In this document: positions 27,264 through 37,343 of the stretch, piece by piece
How the letters are laid out: every line of letters begins with the position of its first letter
How positions within the stretch are numbered: the stretch's first letter is position 1
Source of the DNA: Paludibacteraceae bacterium
Lineage (GTDB): Bacteria; Bacteroidota; Bacteroidia; Bacteroidales; Paludibacteraceae
Direction of reading: 5' to 3'
NCBI GenBank assembly: GCA_017384225.1
Contig: JAFNUD010000006.1
Span: 26,366-90,365 of the forward strand
Length of the DNA: 64,000 nt
Made by a program: the position numbers and the translations under genes
The notes under the pieces: model-generated
Told to the model about the DNA's origin: nothing
The model's database searches: none
What the model saw: the letters and a program-made list of their open reading frames with translations, nothing else

Positions 27264-28610
27264 ATGACAGAAAAACGCAACTTGTCCTTTGGACAGCTTT
27301 TTAACCTCAGTTTTGGATTCTTTGGAGTCCAAATTGCTTATGCACTCCAGAGTGCGAATATCTCTCGTATTTTTGCCACTTTAGGTGCTGATCCTCACCA
27401 ACTTTCATTCTTCTGGGTACTCCCTCCATTGATGGGTATGATTGTACAGCCATTGGTAGGTAAGTATTCCGACAAGACATGGAATCGCCTTGGTCGTCGC
27501 AAACCTTACCTTATCGTTGGTGCGCTTATTGCGGTGGCAGTAATGTTGCTCTTGCCTAATGCAGGTAACTTCACCTTTACACAATCCCTCTTCTTGGGTC
27601 TTAATGCAGCCATGTGGTTTGGATTGTTCTCGCTCATGTTCTTGGATACTTCGATCAATATTGCTATGCAACCATTCAAGATGATGGTCGGCGATATGGT
27701 GAACGAGGAGCAAAAAGGTCTCGCTTATTCTATCCAATCCTTCCTCTGCAACGCTGGTTCGTTGGCAGGTTACATCTTCCCAATCCTCTTTACTTGGGTA
27801 GGTATCGCTAACACCGCTCCAGAAGGCGTTATTCCAGACTCAGTGAAATGGAGTTTCTATATTGGCGCAGCTATTCTTATGCTTTGTGTTCTCTATACTT
27901 TCGTGACTGTCAAGGAGTTGAATCCAGAGGAGTATGCTAAGTTCCACGGACTTGACACTAAGAAAGACGAGAAGAAAGAAGATCCAAGCTTCATCAAACT
28001 GCTCATCAATGCACCTTCTACCTTCTGGACAGTTGGTTTGGTGCAATTCTTCTGCTGGGCAGCATTCCTCTTCATGTGGACTTATTCAAACGGTGCCATC
28101 GCTACCCAATGCTTCAGTTGGGACGGTGTTAGCACAGCTGCTGATGCTTTCCAGACTGCAGGTAACTGGGTAGGTGTTTGTTTCGCTATCCAAGCTGTTG
28201 GTTCTATGCTTTGGGCATTGATTATGCCAACTCTTGAGAAATACTTCCATAACAAGGGCGCATACGCTATCTCATTGATTGTAGGTGCGTTAGGCTTTAT
28301 CTCTACCTTGTTTGTGACCAACCAATATGTGTTGCTCGTTTCTTACGCATTCATTGGCGCAGCATGGGCAGCTATGTTGGCGGTGCCATTCACTATCTTG
28401 ACAAACTCGCTCAAGGGTGACAACATGGGTTACTATCTTGGTTTGTTCAACTGTACTATCTGCTTGCCTCAGATTGTGGCAGCTTTGATTGGTGGCGCAA
28501 TCCTTAAGTATATATGCGCAGGCTCGCAAGTAGGCATGTTGGTGGCAGCAGGTGTGTTGCTTATCCTCGGTGCTGTCAGCGTAGTACTTATCAAAGAAGG
28601 AAAGAAGTAA
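27264..28610 (+). CDS. MFS sugar transporter (SLC45/sucrose-maltose porter-like)
   Basis: A 448-residue, 12-helix inner-membrane transporter. The N-terminus (NLSFGQLFNLSFGFFGVQ) and the A-loop KTWNRLGRRKPYLIVG, with the RxGRR motif between helices 2 and 3, are typical of the MFS group that imports sucrose, maltose and related disaccharides with a cation. The start at 27264 follows the -7 box by a sensible leader; the upstream in-frame extension would lie over the promoter. It opens the carbohydrate locus, so import of galactose or galacto-oligosaccharides released by the galactanase and galactosidase is likely, but the substrate is inferred from context only. Confidence 0.88.
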   Translation: MTEKRNLSFGQLFNLSFGFFGVQIAYALQSANISRIFATLGADPHQLSFFWVLPPLMGMIVQPLVGKYSDKTWNRLGRRKPYLIVGALIAVAVMLLLPNAGNFTFTQSLFLGLNAAMWFGLFSLMFLDTSINIAMQPFKMMVGDMVNEEQKGLAYSIQSFLCNAGSLAGYIFPILFTWVGIANTAPEGVIPDSVKWSFYIGAAILMLCVLYTFVTVKELNPEEYAKFHGLDTKKDEKKEDPSFIKLLINAPSTFWTVGLVQFFCWAAFLFMWTYSNGAIATQCFSWDGVSTAADAFQTAGNWVGVCFAIQAVGSMLWALIMPTLEKYFHNKGAYAISLIVGALGFISTLFVTNQYVLLVSYAFIGAAWAAMLAVPFTILTNSLKGDNMGYYLGLFNCTICLPQIVAALIGGAILKYICAGSQVGMLVAAGVLLILGAVSVVLIKEGKK

Positions 28611-28683
28611 TAGTACCTGACTTAATTTGATAAAAAAGTAAATTATCAATAAAAAATAATAAATTAATCAATCAATTAAAAAA

Positions 28684-29661
28684 ATGATGAAAAACAAACT
28701 TTTTATTCCGCTTTTCGTTCTAACGATGGGATTCGGTTTGGCAGCTTGTCAGCCGGATGTTGATGTCATGGGAACGAACATGGACATTGCACAAGAAACT
28801 TTAATAGGCAAAGATTCTGCCCGATCTGTTTCTTTTGTGTCCGGTACAACAATGCGAATTGTTGAGTACAAATTCTTACCTGGCGACAAAGCAACTCGTA
28901 TAGAGTGTACTTTTGGAGACGGAGTATATGAGTCTAATTCTCAGAAACTTTCATATGTGATGGAGTTTGCCGAGAAGAATTATGGACTTAATCTTACATT
29001 TACACCAGAAGACATTGAAAAAGATCCGTTTGATGTTTATTTCGTGGGCAATGTGCTGATTGAGAAGAGTGGTGATACAATTACTGGTCTTGCCTCAACA
29101 TGTAATAAGTTAGATAAAATTGTTAGTCAGTTGTCTAATAGTAAATGGATCCATGTCGATTCTGCTCTTTGGATTGATACCATTCCAGTTTTTGACTCTA
29201 TAAAAATTGATACAGTAATAGACTCTAAAATCGTTGGTTTTAAGCCTGGAGTAGGACCTATCATTAAGCTAGATACTATTATTAAACAAGATTCTATTTT
29301 CAGAGATTCACTTGACATTATTGGTATCAAGCGTTATGAGCGTACAGAGATGTCTTTCAATCGTGATAAAAATACTTTTGCAAATACGGGACACTATTCT
29401 TATTCATATGAGGAATTTACCAAAGATTTAGTAAAAGTTGATTCTGTTGCAAAATATATGGATAAGGATTATCGTTGGGGACTCAGTGATATTTCAACAG
29501 AACGTCGTTTTGGTATTAGAACAGTCTCTGATGATGCTAATCAAGAAGTCGTAGATTTGGCCATTTCGTTGTTTATGGATCCAATAAGAGATAATGATAA
29601 GAATGTGATTGGCTATACCATGAAAGTGGATGGAACAACTGAATTTAAACTGAAAAAATAA
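28684..29661 (+). CDS. Lipoprotein of unknown function upstream of SusC
   Basis: A 325-residue protein with a lipoprotein signal peptide and lipobox LAAC (Cys 21 or 22), followed by QPDVD, so it is probably an outer-membrane lipoprotein. The middle (about 150-215) is rich in short D-[ST]-I repeats (WIDTIPVFDSIKIDTVIDS, KLDTIIKQDSIF). No catalytic motif or known family is recognised. It sits 8 bases before susC and 73 bases after the transporter gene, so it belongs to the Sus operon by position, although SusC is normally first in such operons. It may be an extra glycan-binding or assembly lipoprotein. No clear promoter was found in front of it. Confidence 0.75.
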   Translation: MMKNKLFIPLFVLTMGFGLAACQPDVDVMGTNMDIAQETLIGKDSARSVSFVSGTTMRIVEYKFLPGDKATRIECTFGDGVYESNSQKLSYVMEFAEKNYGLNLTFTPEDIEKDPFDVYFVGNVLIEKSGDTITGLASTCNKLDKIVSQLSNSKWIHVDSALWIDTIPVFDSIKIDTVIDSKIVGFKPGVGPIIKLDTIIKQDSIFRDSLDIIGIKRYERTEMSFNRDKNTFANTGHYSYSYEEFTKDLVKVDSVAKYMDKDYRWGLSDISTERRFGIRTVSDDANQEVVDLAISLFMDPIRDNDKNVIGYTMKVDGTTEFKLKK

Positions 29662-29669
29662 TAAAAACA

Positions 29670-32600
29670 ATGAAAAATAATATTTTTAGCTATCTGCGCA
29701 AGACATTGTTAGTGGTTTTTCTCCTTTCCGCGACAATGGTGACTTATGCACAAAGTATGATTACAGGTGTTGTAATTGATGCTGCGAACAACGAACCTAT
29801 TATTGGTGCCAATGTGATTCAAAAAGGTACAACCAATGGTACTATTACTGATTTTGATGGTAACTTTGTATTGTCAGTGCCAACTGGTGCTATTTTGGAG
29901 ATTAGCTATATTGGTTACAAAACGATTGAACTTGCAGCGGCAGACGGTATGCAAGTACGTTTGGGTGAAGATACCGAGTTGCTTGATGAGGTAGTGGTGG
30001 TAGGTTATGGTGTAGTGAAGAAAAATGATGCTACAGGTTCTGTAACCGCTATCAAACCAGACGATATGAATAAAGGTCTTCAAACCAATGCACAAGATAT
30101 GATTCAAGGTAAGATTGCTGGTGTGAACATTGCAACAGATGGTGGTAGTCCAGGTGGTGGTGCTGCTATTCGTATTCGTGGTGGATCATCGCTCAACGCT
30201 TCTAACGATCCTCTTATCGTTATTGACGGTCTTGCTATGGATAACAATGGTATTCAGGGTGTATCAAACCCTTTGTCATTGGTTAACCCTGCTGATATTG
30301 AGACCTTTACAGTCCTCAAAGACGCTTCTGCTACTGCTATTTATGGTTCGCGTGCATCCAATGGTGTCATCATCATTACTACAAAGAAAGGTAAAGCTGG
30401 ACAGAAGATGAAAGTGACATACGATGCCAATGTTAGTTTTGGTAGCGTACTTAAGCATCTTGATGTGTTAACAGGCGATGAGTTGCGTGCATACGTGACT
30501 GCAGCGGGACAATCTGCTCAAGCTAACGCATATCTCATGAACGATAATGTAGATTGGTTCAATAAAATTTATCGTACAGCTATTTCTACTGACCACAATG
30601 TATCTTTGATGGGTGGTGTGAAAAACAAAGTGGTAGATATGCCTTATCGTGCATCTGTGGGTTATACGCTCAATAATGGTGCAGTCAAAGGATCACAAAT
30701 GCAACGTGTTACAGCTTCGCTGAACCTTAATCCATCTTTCTTGGATAACCATCTGACATTCAATATCAATGCCAAGGGAATGTATATCTATAACGAGTAT
30801 GAACCAGGTATTGCAGGAGCTTATTTGGATAAAGATCCAACGCAACCTATTTATTCCACAGGAGACCTCACAAACATATATGGAGAACAGATTCTTGCTG
30901 GTGTAACAAACGATAAAAATTATTATCTTACCAAAGAAGAACTGGATACTTATTGGGATGGATTCTTCCAACCATTAGGAACTTCTTCTAATAACAATGG
31001 TCCATATGATGATCCTAATTGGATGTATAGTTTGAAGTCAGGATCTAACCCATTGGCTCAGCTCAAACATCAGTCTAATACTTCCAATGCCACTCAGTTT
31101 GTAGGTAACCTTGAGGCAACCTATAAGGTACATGGCTTCGAAGATCTTTCACTCAATGCTCACTTTGGTGCAGACTATTCTCTTGGTAGAGGTACTCAAG
31201 TGAATAGTATGTATGGAACTGCTAATCACTATACAGGTTGGAATGGTGGACAACAAAAGATGAAATACAACCTCCAATTCAACTGCTATGCACAATATGG
31301 ACATGATTGGGAGGAAACACAACAGCACTTTGATATTATGGCTGGTTATGAGTGGCAACACTTCTACAATGAGTACAAAAGCTGGGGAAATGGTTGGTAT
31401 CCATTGACTTATCAAGGAAAAACTGGTGTTCCTGGTGGAGAAGCTTATGCAAGCAAATCTACGGGTATGGGTGAAAACTACCTCGTATCTTTCTTCGGTC
31501 GTGCTAACTACATTGGTTGGAACCAACTTATGTTGACTGCTACTCTTCGTGCTGATGGTTCTTCTCGTTTCGCTCCAGAGCATCGTTGGGGTCTCTTCCC
31601 TTCTGCAGCTCTTGGATGGAAGATTAAAGAAACTTTCCTTAAAGATGTGAATGCGATAGATGATTTGAAACTCCGTTTGGGTTATGGTATCACAGGTCAA
31701 CAAGATGGTATTGGCGACTACTCGTATATGCCTACCTATTCACAAACTTCTGGTCACACTTCTTATTACCCAGTTGGTGGTGAGAACTATGCTACCGAGA
31801 ATAACGATGCTGTAAATGTAGATAGAGTGGTGGATATCAACGGTAATGTACTGTATATCTCAGACCGTCCAAATGCTTATAACCTCCACTTAACATGGGA
31901 GAAAACTACTACCTACAACGCAGGTATTGATTTCGCTTTCCTCAATAACCGTATTTCAGGTTCTTTGGATTACTATTTCCGCAGTACAACGGACTTGCTC
32001 AACAATGTCAATGTGGCTATGGGTACCAATTTCCGCAAACGCGTGATGTCAAATGTGGGTTCTCTCCAAAACCAAGGTGTGGAGTTTGCTATCAATGCGT
32101 TGCATTGGATTATGGTAAGAAATTCAAATGGGATCTCGGATACAATGTGACATGGAATGAAAATAAGATTACCAAGATTAATGGCGAAGAAACAATGATT
32201 GATGGTTGGGGATACGCTGGTGATGGTTTGAGCGGTAAATCTATTACTAAATTTGCAATTGGTTATGCGACCAACACATTCTATCTCTACGAGGCGCAAA
32301 AAGGAACTCGTGAGGACGGTTCACAGTATTGGTACATCATTGATCAAAACAAAGATAGCAAAATTGACGAGCAAGATAAGGTGTTCAAACATAATCCTAT
32401 AGCTCCTGTAACCATGGGCTTCCAAACGAAATTCCAATTCTATAACTTCGATCTTGGTATGTCATTCCGCGCTAACATTGGAAACTATGTATTCAACAAT
32501 GTGATTGCTACTCGTCTTCAGAACGTACCTGTAGGAAACTTGGCACGCGATGGATATTATAAGAACCTTCCTGTAGATGTATTCAATACTTACTATGTGG

Positions 32601-32896
32601 ATGGCTACAATACCACTATTTATGATGCACAAGGTAAGTATCTTATTGGAAATGCAGAATATAGTATAACAGATCGTTTCTTGGAGAATGCTTCGTTCCT
32701 CCGTTGTGATAACATCACACTTGGTTATTCTTTCTCTAAGAACAAAATCTCAGGTCGTGCATACTGTACCGTTTCTAATCCATTCGTAATTACAGGATAC
32801 TCTGGATTGGATCCTGAAGTCGGAATGGGAGGTATAGACAACTCCATCTACCCACGTTCGATGACAACAGTATTGGGTATCAATCTGCAATTTTAA
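29670..32896 (+). pseudogene. susC: SusC-family TonB-dependent outer-membrane transporter, split by one frameshift
   Basis: SusC proteins form the outer-membrane barrel that imports oligosaccharides, with SusD as lid and TonB as power source. The sequence shows a signal peptide (ending TYAQ), a carboxypeptidase-regulatory-like domain (about 30-105, ITGVVIDAANNEPIIGANV), the SusC signature DEVVVVGYGVVKKNDATGS, a plug domain and most of the barrel. The frame breaks near 32100-32105. Upstream reading gives FAINA then nonsense, while the frame resuming at 32105 gives LDYGKKFKWDLGYNVTWNENK, the normal continuation. One missing base (for example GCGTTG[G]CATTGG) would restore a protein of about 1075 residues, the usual length. 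Both parts are otherwise intact, so it is a recent mutation or a sequencing error. Confidence 0.9.
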
Positions 32897-32930
32897 TCAA
32901 TAATAAAATTAACTAATAATAACAATAGAT

Positions 32931-34685
32931 ATGAATAAGTTCTTAAAAATAGTAGCACTTGTTATGCTCGTGGTAGGTATGACGGCTTGTGTTCATAACC
33001 TTAATACCAAACCTATCGATCCTAACTCCTCTACATCATTCAATCAAGATCGTATGTTCACAAAATGCTACGCTTGTTTGGCACTCATTGGACAATCGGA
33101 TGCTGGTAGCGACTCTGATGTGGAAGATATGGATGCTGGTACATCAGGATTCTATCGTACTATCTGGTATTGCAATGAGTTAACTACAGATGAGGCTTGG
33201 TGGATATGGAATGATGCTGAGTCTAAAGAGATGAATATGACCAACTGGAGCGGTACCAATACGATGATTCGTGGTATCTACACTCGTTTGAACCTCAATA
33301 TCAAGTATTGCAATCACTATTTGAACTATGCTTCTTCTGAAACAACCGAGGATCAAAATCGTCTGGCCGAGGTACGATTTATCCGTGCGTTGCACTACTT
33401 CTATCTTTTGGATATGTATCTCTATGCTCCACTTGTAACAGAAGAAACAAGCGACTTCCCACATTTTATTCCACGACACAAATTATACGAATGGTTGGTT
33501 GCGGAACTTAATGATGTGATAACTATGTTACCAGCTGAGCGAGTTTCTGATTATCGAGTAGGAAAAGCCGCAGCGCAATTGCTTTTGGCACGTGTATATC
33601 TCAATGCTGATGTATATAACAAATATAATAAATCTTGGACAAAAGGTGTAACTTGGGAGAAAGCGTATGAAGCAGCAACAACGGTTATTACAGATAACCC
33701 ACAACACGCACTCGTAACAGAAAAAGTTGTTACAGATTCTAACTTCGTTTATTCTGCTTATCAACAACTCTTTATGGGTGATAACCATCGTAAGGAGATT
33801 ATCAAGGAGTCGCTTTTCCAGATATATCAAGACGCGTTGTATGCACAAAGTTATGCTGGATCTATGATGCTTATTGGTGCACAACGTAATCCTGGTATGA
33901 ATGCTTGGGGTCTTGAGGCAGAATGGCACTCTATGCGTACTTCACCAACTTTGATTGATAAGTTCCTCACACCAATGGGTATTGACAGAAATAAAGCAAA
34001 TACTATGGTGTATGATGAATTCAATATGCCAGCGCAATTACATGACGACCGTGCAATCTTATGTTCAGATGGATTGAATACAGGATATCAGTTTACTTTG
34101 AACGGTGATATGGAAATTGGTGATACGAAATATCTATTTAATTCTTGGGCTGCGCTTAAGTTTACAGGTGTATATTCATCAGCAACACACCCTAACGACT
34201 TCCAAGGACAAAGTAAAAGTTGGCCAGATACCGATATTCCTTTGCTTCGTTTAGCTGAAGCATATATGATCCAAGCAGAAGCACTCTTCCGTCAAGGTAA
34301 AAATGCAGAAGCTTTGAATATTATCAATAATGTGATTCGCAAACGTGCCAATGCAGACCCACTTCCTTCTCTTGATGAGGCTACATTGCTTGATGAGTGG
34401 TGCCGTGAGTTCCACTATGAAGGACGTCGTCGCATTGATCTCGTACGCTTTGGACGATTCTTTGGTAAAGAAGCAGATATGAACCGCTACCACTGGGAAG
34501 GTCGTATGGGTAAAGCAGATGGTCAGCAATTCTTCGTATCTGGAACACCAGACCATATGAACTGGTTCCCTGTACCATCAGAGGATAAGCGCTCTAATCC
34601 TAACTACAAGACAGATGTAATAGGTGATCCTGATAATATCTTCGCTTCTGAAGGTGGTGACGGTTACCCATATGACAATAAATGA
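32931..34685 (+). CDS. susD: SusD/RagB-family glycan-binding lipoprotein
   Basis: SusD proteins sit as a lipid-anchored lid on SusC at the cell surface and bind the incoming oligosaccharide. The 584-residue sequence has a lipoprotein signal with lipobox MTAC (Cys about 20), N-terminal TPR-like helices (GIYTRLNLNIKYCNHYL, RFIRALHYFYLLDMYLYAPLV), and the typical C-terminal region LLRLAEAYMIQAEALFRQG, then EFHYEGRRRIDLVRFG. It follows susC by 34 bases. Adjacent galactanase and galactosidase genes suggest a beta-galactan ligand. Binding residues cannot be assigned from sequence. Confidence 0.95.
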   Translation: MNKFLKIVALVMLVVGMTACVHNLNTKPIDPNSSTSFNQDRMFTKCYACLALIGQSDAGSDSDVEDMDAGTSGFYRTIWYCNELTTDEAWWIWNDAESKEMNMTNWSGTNTMIRGIYTRLNLNIKYCNHYLNYASSETTEDQNRLAEVRFIRALHYFYLLDMYLYAPLVTEETSDFPHFIPRHKLYEWLVAELNDVITMLPAERVSDYRVGKAAAQLLLARVYLNADVYNKYNKSWTKGVTWEKAYEAATTVITDNPQHALVTEKVVTDSNFVYSAYQQLFMGDNHRKEIIKESLFQIYQDALYAQSYAGSMMLIGAQRNPGMNAWGLEAEWHSMRTSPTLIDKFLTPMGIDRNKANTMVYDEFNMPAQLHDDRAILCSDGLNTGYQFTLNGDMEIGDTKYLFNSWAALKFTGVYSSATHPNDFQGQSKSWPDTDIPLLRLAEAYMIQAEALFRQGKNAEALNIINNVIRKRANADPLPSLDEATLLDEWCREFHYEGRRRIDLVRFGRFFGKEADMNRYHWEGRMGKADGQQFFVSGTPDHMNWFPVPSEDKRSNPNYKTDVIGDPDNIFASEGGDGYPYDNK

Positions 34686-34740
34686 ACTAACTATTCATTT
34701 TAATAAAATCAAATTTATTAACTAATTAATTATTACAATC

Positions 34741-35994
34741 ATGAAAAAAATTTCTATGTTTTTTGCTGCTTTGGCAGTAGCAATTAGCAGTTTGGCAACT
34801 CCTCCAACTGCTTTCCCAAGCAAGGATGATTTGGCTGATTTCTATGAGCCAGGTCAATTGTGCGTTTGTGTTTACTTCGAGGAAGAGGTATGTAACGACG
34901 TAGTATTTATCGGTTCTTACAATGGTTGGGATTCTTCTGATCCTTCATCTATGGCTAAATTCTCGCCACTTGAGGGCTTTGATGGTTGGTACTATGTAAC
35001 TGTTACTGATGCAACTGTAGATGCTGAAGGTAAGCCAGCTATCGAAGGTAAACCAGTACAATTGAAGCAAGATGGTAGCTTCTCTTGGGATTATCAAGGT
35101 GGTGATGCTCCTGCTTGGACTTTGATTTCAGGTAAAGTAGATATCGTAGATGGTTACTCTGGTGAGTGCGATCTTAAGAATTATTCTACTGAAGAGCCAG
35201 TAATCTTGACTTGTGCTTATTTCAAGAATCACAACAGCCCTTGCGTTGCTGAGATTTATCATGACTACACTATTCGTTTGCTCCCTCCTTTCTGCTCTGA
35301 TCCTAATGGTGTTTGGTTCCAACCTGCTATCATTGGTTCGTTCAATGGCTGGTCTGATGGTGTTGCTGCATCTGACATTGATGTTAATACTTATGAGTAT
35401 ATCTTCAAGATCAACGATAAAGAAGGTGGTGAGTTCAAGTTCAGATCTCTTGAAATTGCTGATTGGACCAACCAAATTCAACTTCCAACTGAAGAAGGTG
35501 GCTGGATGGACAATGAAAACGTTAAGTTAGGTACTGAGACTACTATCTCTCTTGACTACTCTGCTGGTAAATATACCAAGTGCGGTGAAGCTAAAGATTT
35601 GGTAACTCTTACTTATAATGTAACCGTTCCAGAGGGAACTTATACTTGCTACCTTGTAGGTGAGATGAATGGTTGGGCATTTACTAACGAAATGACCAAA
35701 GTAGATGATACTCACTTTACTATTACTTTGGACGAGGTTCACGATGGTATGGGTTACAAGTATTGCTCTGGTCCAGATTGGGCATACGCGGAGAAGACAG
35801 CTGCTGGCGAAGACGTTAGCAACCGTACATACTCTGAGAATGACGTAGTAGAGGCATGGGCTGCAGTTTACGTTCCAACAGCTGTTGAGAACGTAGAGGT
35901 AAAAGCTTCTGCTGTTAAGACTATCAAAGATGGCCAAATGGTTATTGAAATGAACGGTAAATTCTTCAACATCCTTGGTGCTGAGGTAAAATAA
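34741..35994 (+). CDS. SusE/SusF-like surface glycan-binding protein with sorting-type tail, not a lipoprotein
   Basis: 417 residues in the usual position of susE. It has a Sec signal peptide (about 1-19, cleavage near LATPP) without a lipobox cysteine; the first Cys comes only in the sequence QLCVCVYF. Three E-set/carbohydrate-binding-like repeats are visible, each with a GxxNGW turn: FIGSYNGWDSSD (about 57-68), IIGSFNGWSDG and YLVGEMNGWAFTNEM, the last resembling CBM48/starch-binding folds. The final residues are the shared tail (TIKDGQMVIEMNG, FNILGAEVK). Typical SusE/F proteins are lipid-anchored, so this one seems to reach the surface by another route, probably the one used by P1-P6. A terminator follows. 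Ligand: galactan by context only. Confidence 0.8.
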   Translation: MKKISMFFAALAVAISSLATPPTAFPSKDDLADFYEPGQLCVCVYFEEEVCNDVVFIGSYNGWDSSDPSSMAKFSPLEGFDGWYYVTVTDATVDAEGKPAIEGKPVQLKQDGSFSWDYQGGDAPAWTLISGKVDIVDGYSGECDLKNYSTEEPVILTCAYFKNHNSPCVAEIYHDYTIRLLPPFCSDPNGVWFQPAIIGSFNGWSDGVAASDIDVNTYEYIFKINDKEGGEFKFRSLEIADWTNQIQLPTEEGGWMDNENVKLGTETTISLDYSAGKYTKCGEAKDLVTLTYNVTVPEGTYTCYLVGEMNGWAFTNEMTKVDDTHFTITLDEVHDGMGYKYCSGPDWAYAEKTAAGEDVSNRTYSENDVVEAWAAVYVPTAVENVEVKASAVKTIKDGQMVIEMNGKFFNILGAEVK

Positions 35995-36022
35995 TTAGAA
36001 TCAATAATTATTGAAATCATCG

Positions 36023-36052
36023 GGGCGTCCACTGAATGGACGCCCTTTTTTT
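36023..36052 (+). terminator. Intrinsic terminator after the Sus genes
   Basis: A 9-bp GC-rich stem (GGGCGTCCA/TGGACGCCC) with a 5-base loop is followed by seven T residues. Confidence 0.9.
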
Positions 36053-36060
36053 GTCTAAAA

Positions 36061-36092
36061 TTTGTGTATTTAGAAAAAAAAGTGTATCTTTG
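36061..36092 (+). promoter_or_regulatory. Promoter of the GH53-GH2-galK unit
   Basis: TTTG (36061-36064), 20 bases, TATCTTTG (36085-36092). It gives the degradative enzymes their own transcript, separate from the Sus genes. Confidence 0.75.
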
Positions 36093-36116
36093 CAGCGAAA
36101 ATAAAAAATAGATACC

Positions 36117-37259
36117 ATGAAAAAGATTCTAACAACTTGTTTTTTTATTATGCCTATCATGATACTGGCACAGATGACTATGTATGTGTGGGCAGACAGC
36201 GTAGCTACGCTATTTCCTACGCATGATATTGATAGTATCACGTTCTCTGATTCTTTCCCAGATCCTGTTGTGGGAAGCTATGCCTATGGTGCGGACTGCT
36301 CTTGGATCACAGAGCAAGAGGCAGATGGAGTGCTCTTCTATGATACCTTAGGTCGTGCAGATGACGGCATGCGCGTGATGCGCGAGGCAGGTATGAATGC
36401 TGTGCGCCTGCGTGTATGGGTAAATCACACTACAGGTTGGTGCAATAAAGAGGATGTAATCGTCAAAGCCAAACGAGCTGCCGCACTCAAGTTGCGGGTA
36501 ATGATAGATTTTCACTATTCCGATTTCTTCGCAGATCCAAGCCGTCAGAATATTCCTGTAGATTGGGCGAATTATGATCTTGCACAAATGAAACAAGCCG
36601 TAGCTAATCATACTGCCGATGTGCTCTCTGCGCTCAAAGCAGAGGGAGTTACCCCAGAATGGATTCAGGTAGGCAATGAAACACGCAATGGTATGCTATG
36701 GCCTATGGGACAGTTGTGGAATAACAATGGCGATCTGCCTAATGGTTGGAAAAATTATGCAGCACTTACTACTGCAGGATACGATGCATGCAAAGCAATC
36801 TTCCCAGAGGCCGTGGTGATCGTGCATATCGACAATGCCTATGAGAACAACAACTGGTTTTTCCGTAAACTGAAGCAAAATGGAGGTAAATTCGATATGA
36901 TTGGCCTAAGCCACTATCCTATGATGAAAGAATGGTCTGGTAAGGATTGGGATGTAATGAATCAATTAGCAGCACAGCATATTACGCTCTTGTACAATGA
37001 ATTTAAGTGTCCAATTATGGTGGTGGAGATAGGTACTAAAGCTTCTTCTGTGGCACAAGCAGCAGAGGTGATTGCTGATTTTCGCCAACGTGTAGATGCG
37101 TTGGATTATATGAAGGGAATCTTCTATTGGGAACCTCAAGTATATAATAATTGGCGTCCTCAAGAATATATATCATTAGGGTGGGGTGCTTATAATATGG
37201 GCGCATTTACTTCGAACGGACAACCAAATAATGCCCTAAAAGAACTCTGGAAAAGATAA
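36117..37259 (+). CDS. Arabinogalactan endo-beta-1,4-galactanase (GH53)
   Basis: A 380-residue enzyme that cuts internal beta-1,4 bonds of galactan side chains of pectin. A signal peptide (about 1-18, ending ILAQ) is followed by a short N-terminal stretch and a GH53 (beta/alpha)8 barrel from about residue 58 (YAYGADCSWITEQE). Landmarks are AVRLRVWVNHT and MIDFHYSDFFADP, the acid/base Glu188 in QVGNETRNG and the nucleophile Glu304 in MVVEIGTKAS, both at the positions expected in clan GH-A. No Cys follows the signal peptide, so it is likely periplasmic or secreted; it lacks the shared tail. With GH2 and galK downstream it gives a consistent galactan pathway. Confidence 0.93.
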   Translation: MKKILTTCFFIMPIMILAQMTMYVWADSVATLFPTHDIDSITFSDSFPDPVVGSYAYGADCSWITEQEADGVLFYDTLGRADDGMRVMREAGMNAVRLRVWVNHTTGWCNKEDVIVKAKRAAALKLRVMIDFHYSDFFADPSRQNIPVDWANYDLAQMKQAVANHTADVLSALKAEGVTPEWIQVGNETRNGMLWPMGQLWNNNGDLPNGWKNYAALTTAGYDACKAIFPEAVVIVHIDNAYENNNWFFRKLKQNGGKFDMIGLSHYPMMKEWSGKDWDVMNQLAAQHITLLYNEFKCPIMVVEIGTKASSVAQAAEVIADFRQRVDALDYMKGIFYWEPQVYNNWRPQEYISLGWGAYNMGAFTSNGQPNNALKELWKR

Positions 37260-37343
37260 GCAATGATAGCAGGTATTCTAAAAACCCGTTATGTACCCGT
37301 AAATACCCCGTAAGGGATCAATAACGATTAAATAAATTTTCAA

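Noticed and set aside
32095-32110. Programmed frameshift in susC
   Set aside because: No slippery heptamer and no following pseudoknot-like structure was seen, and other SusC genes need no frameshift.
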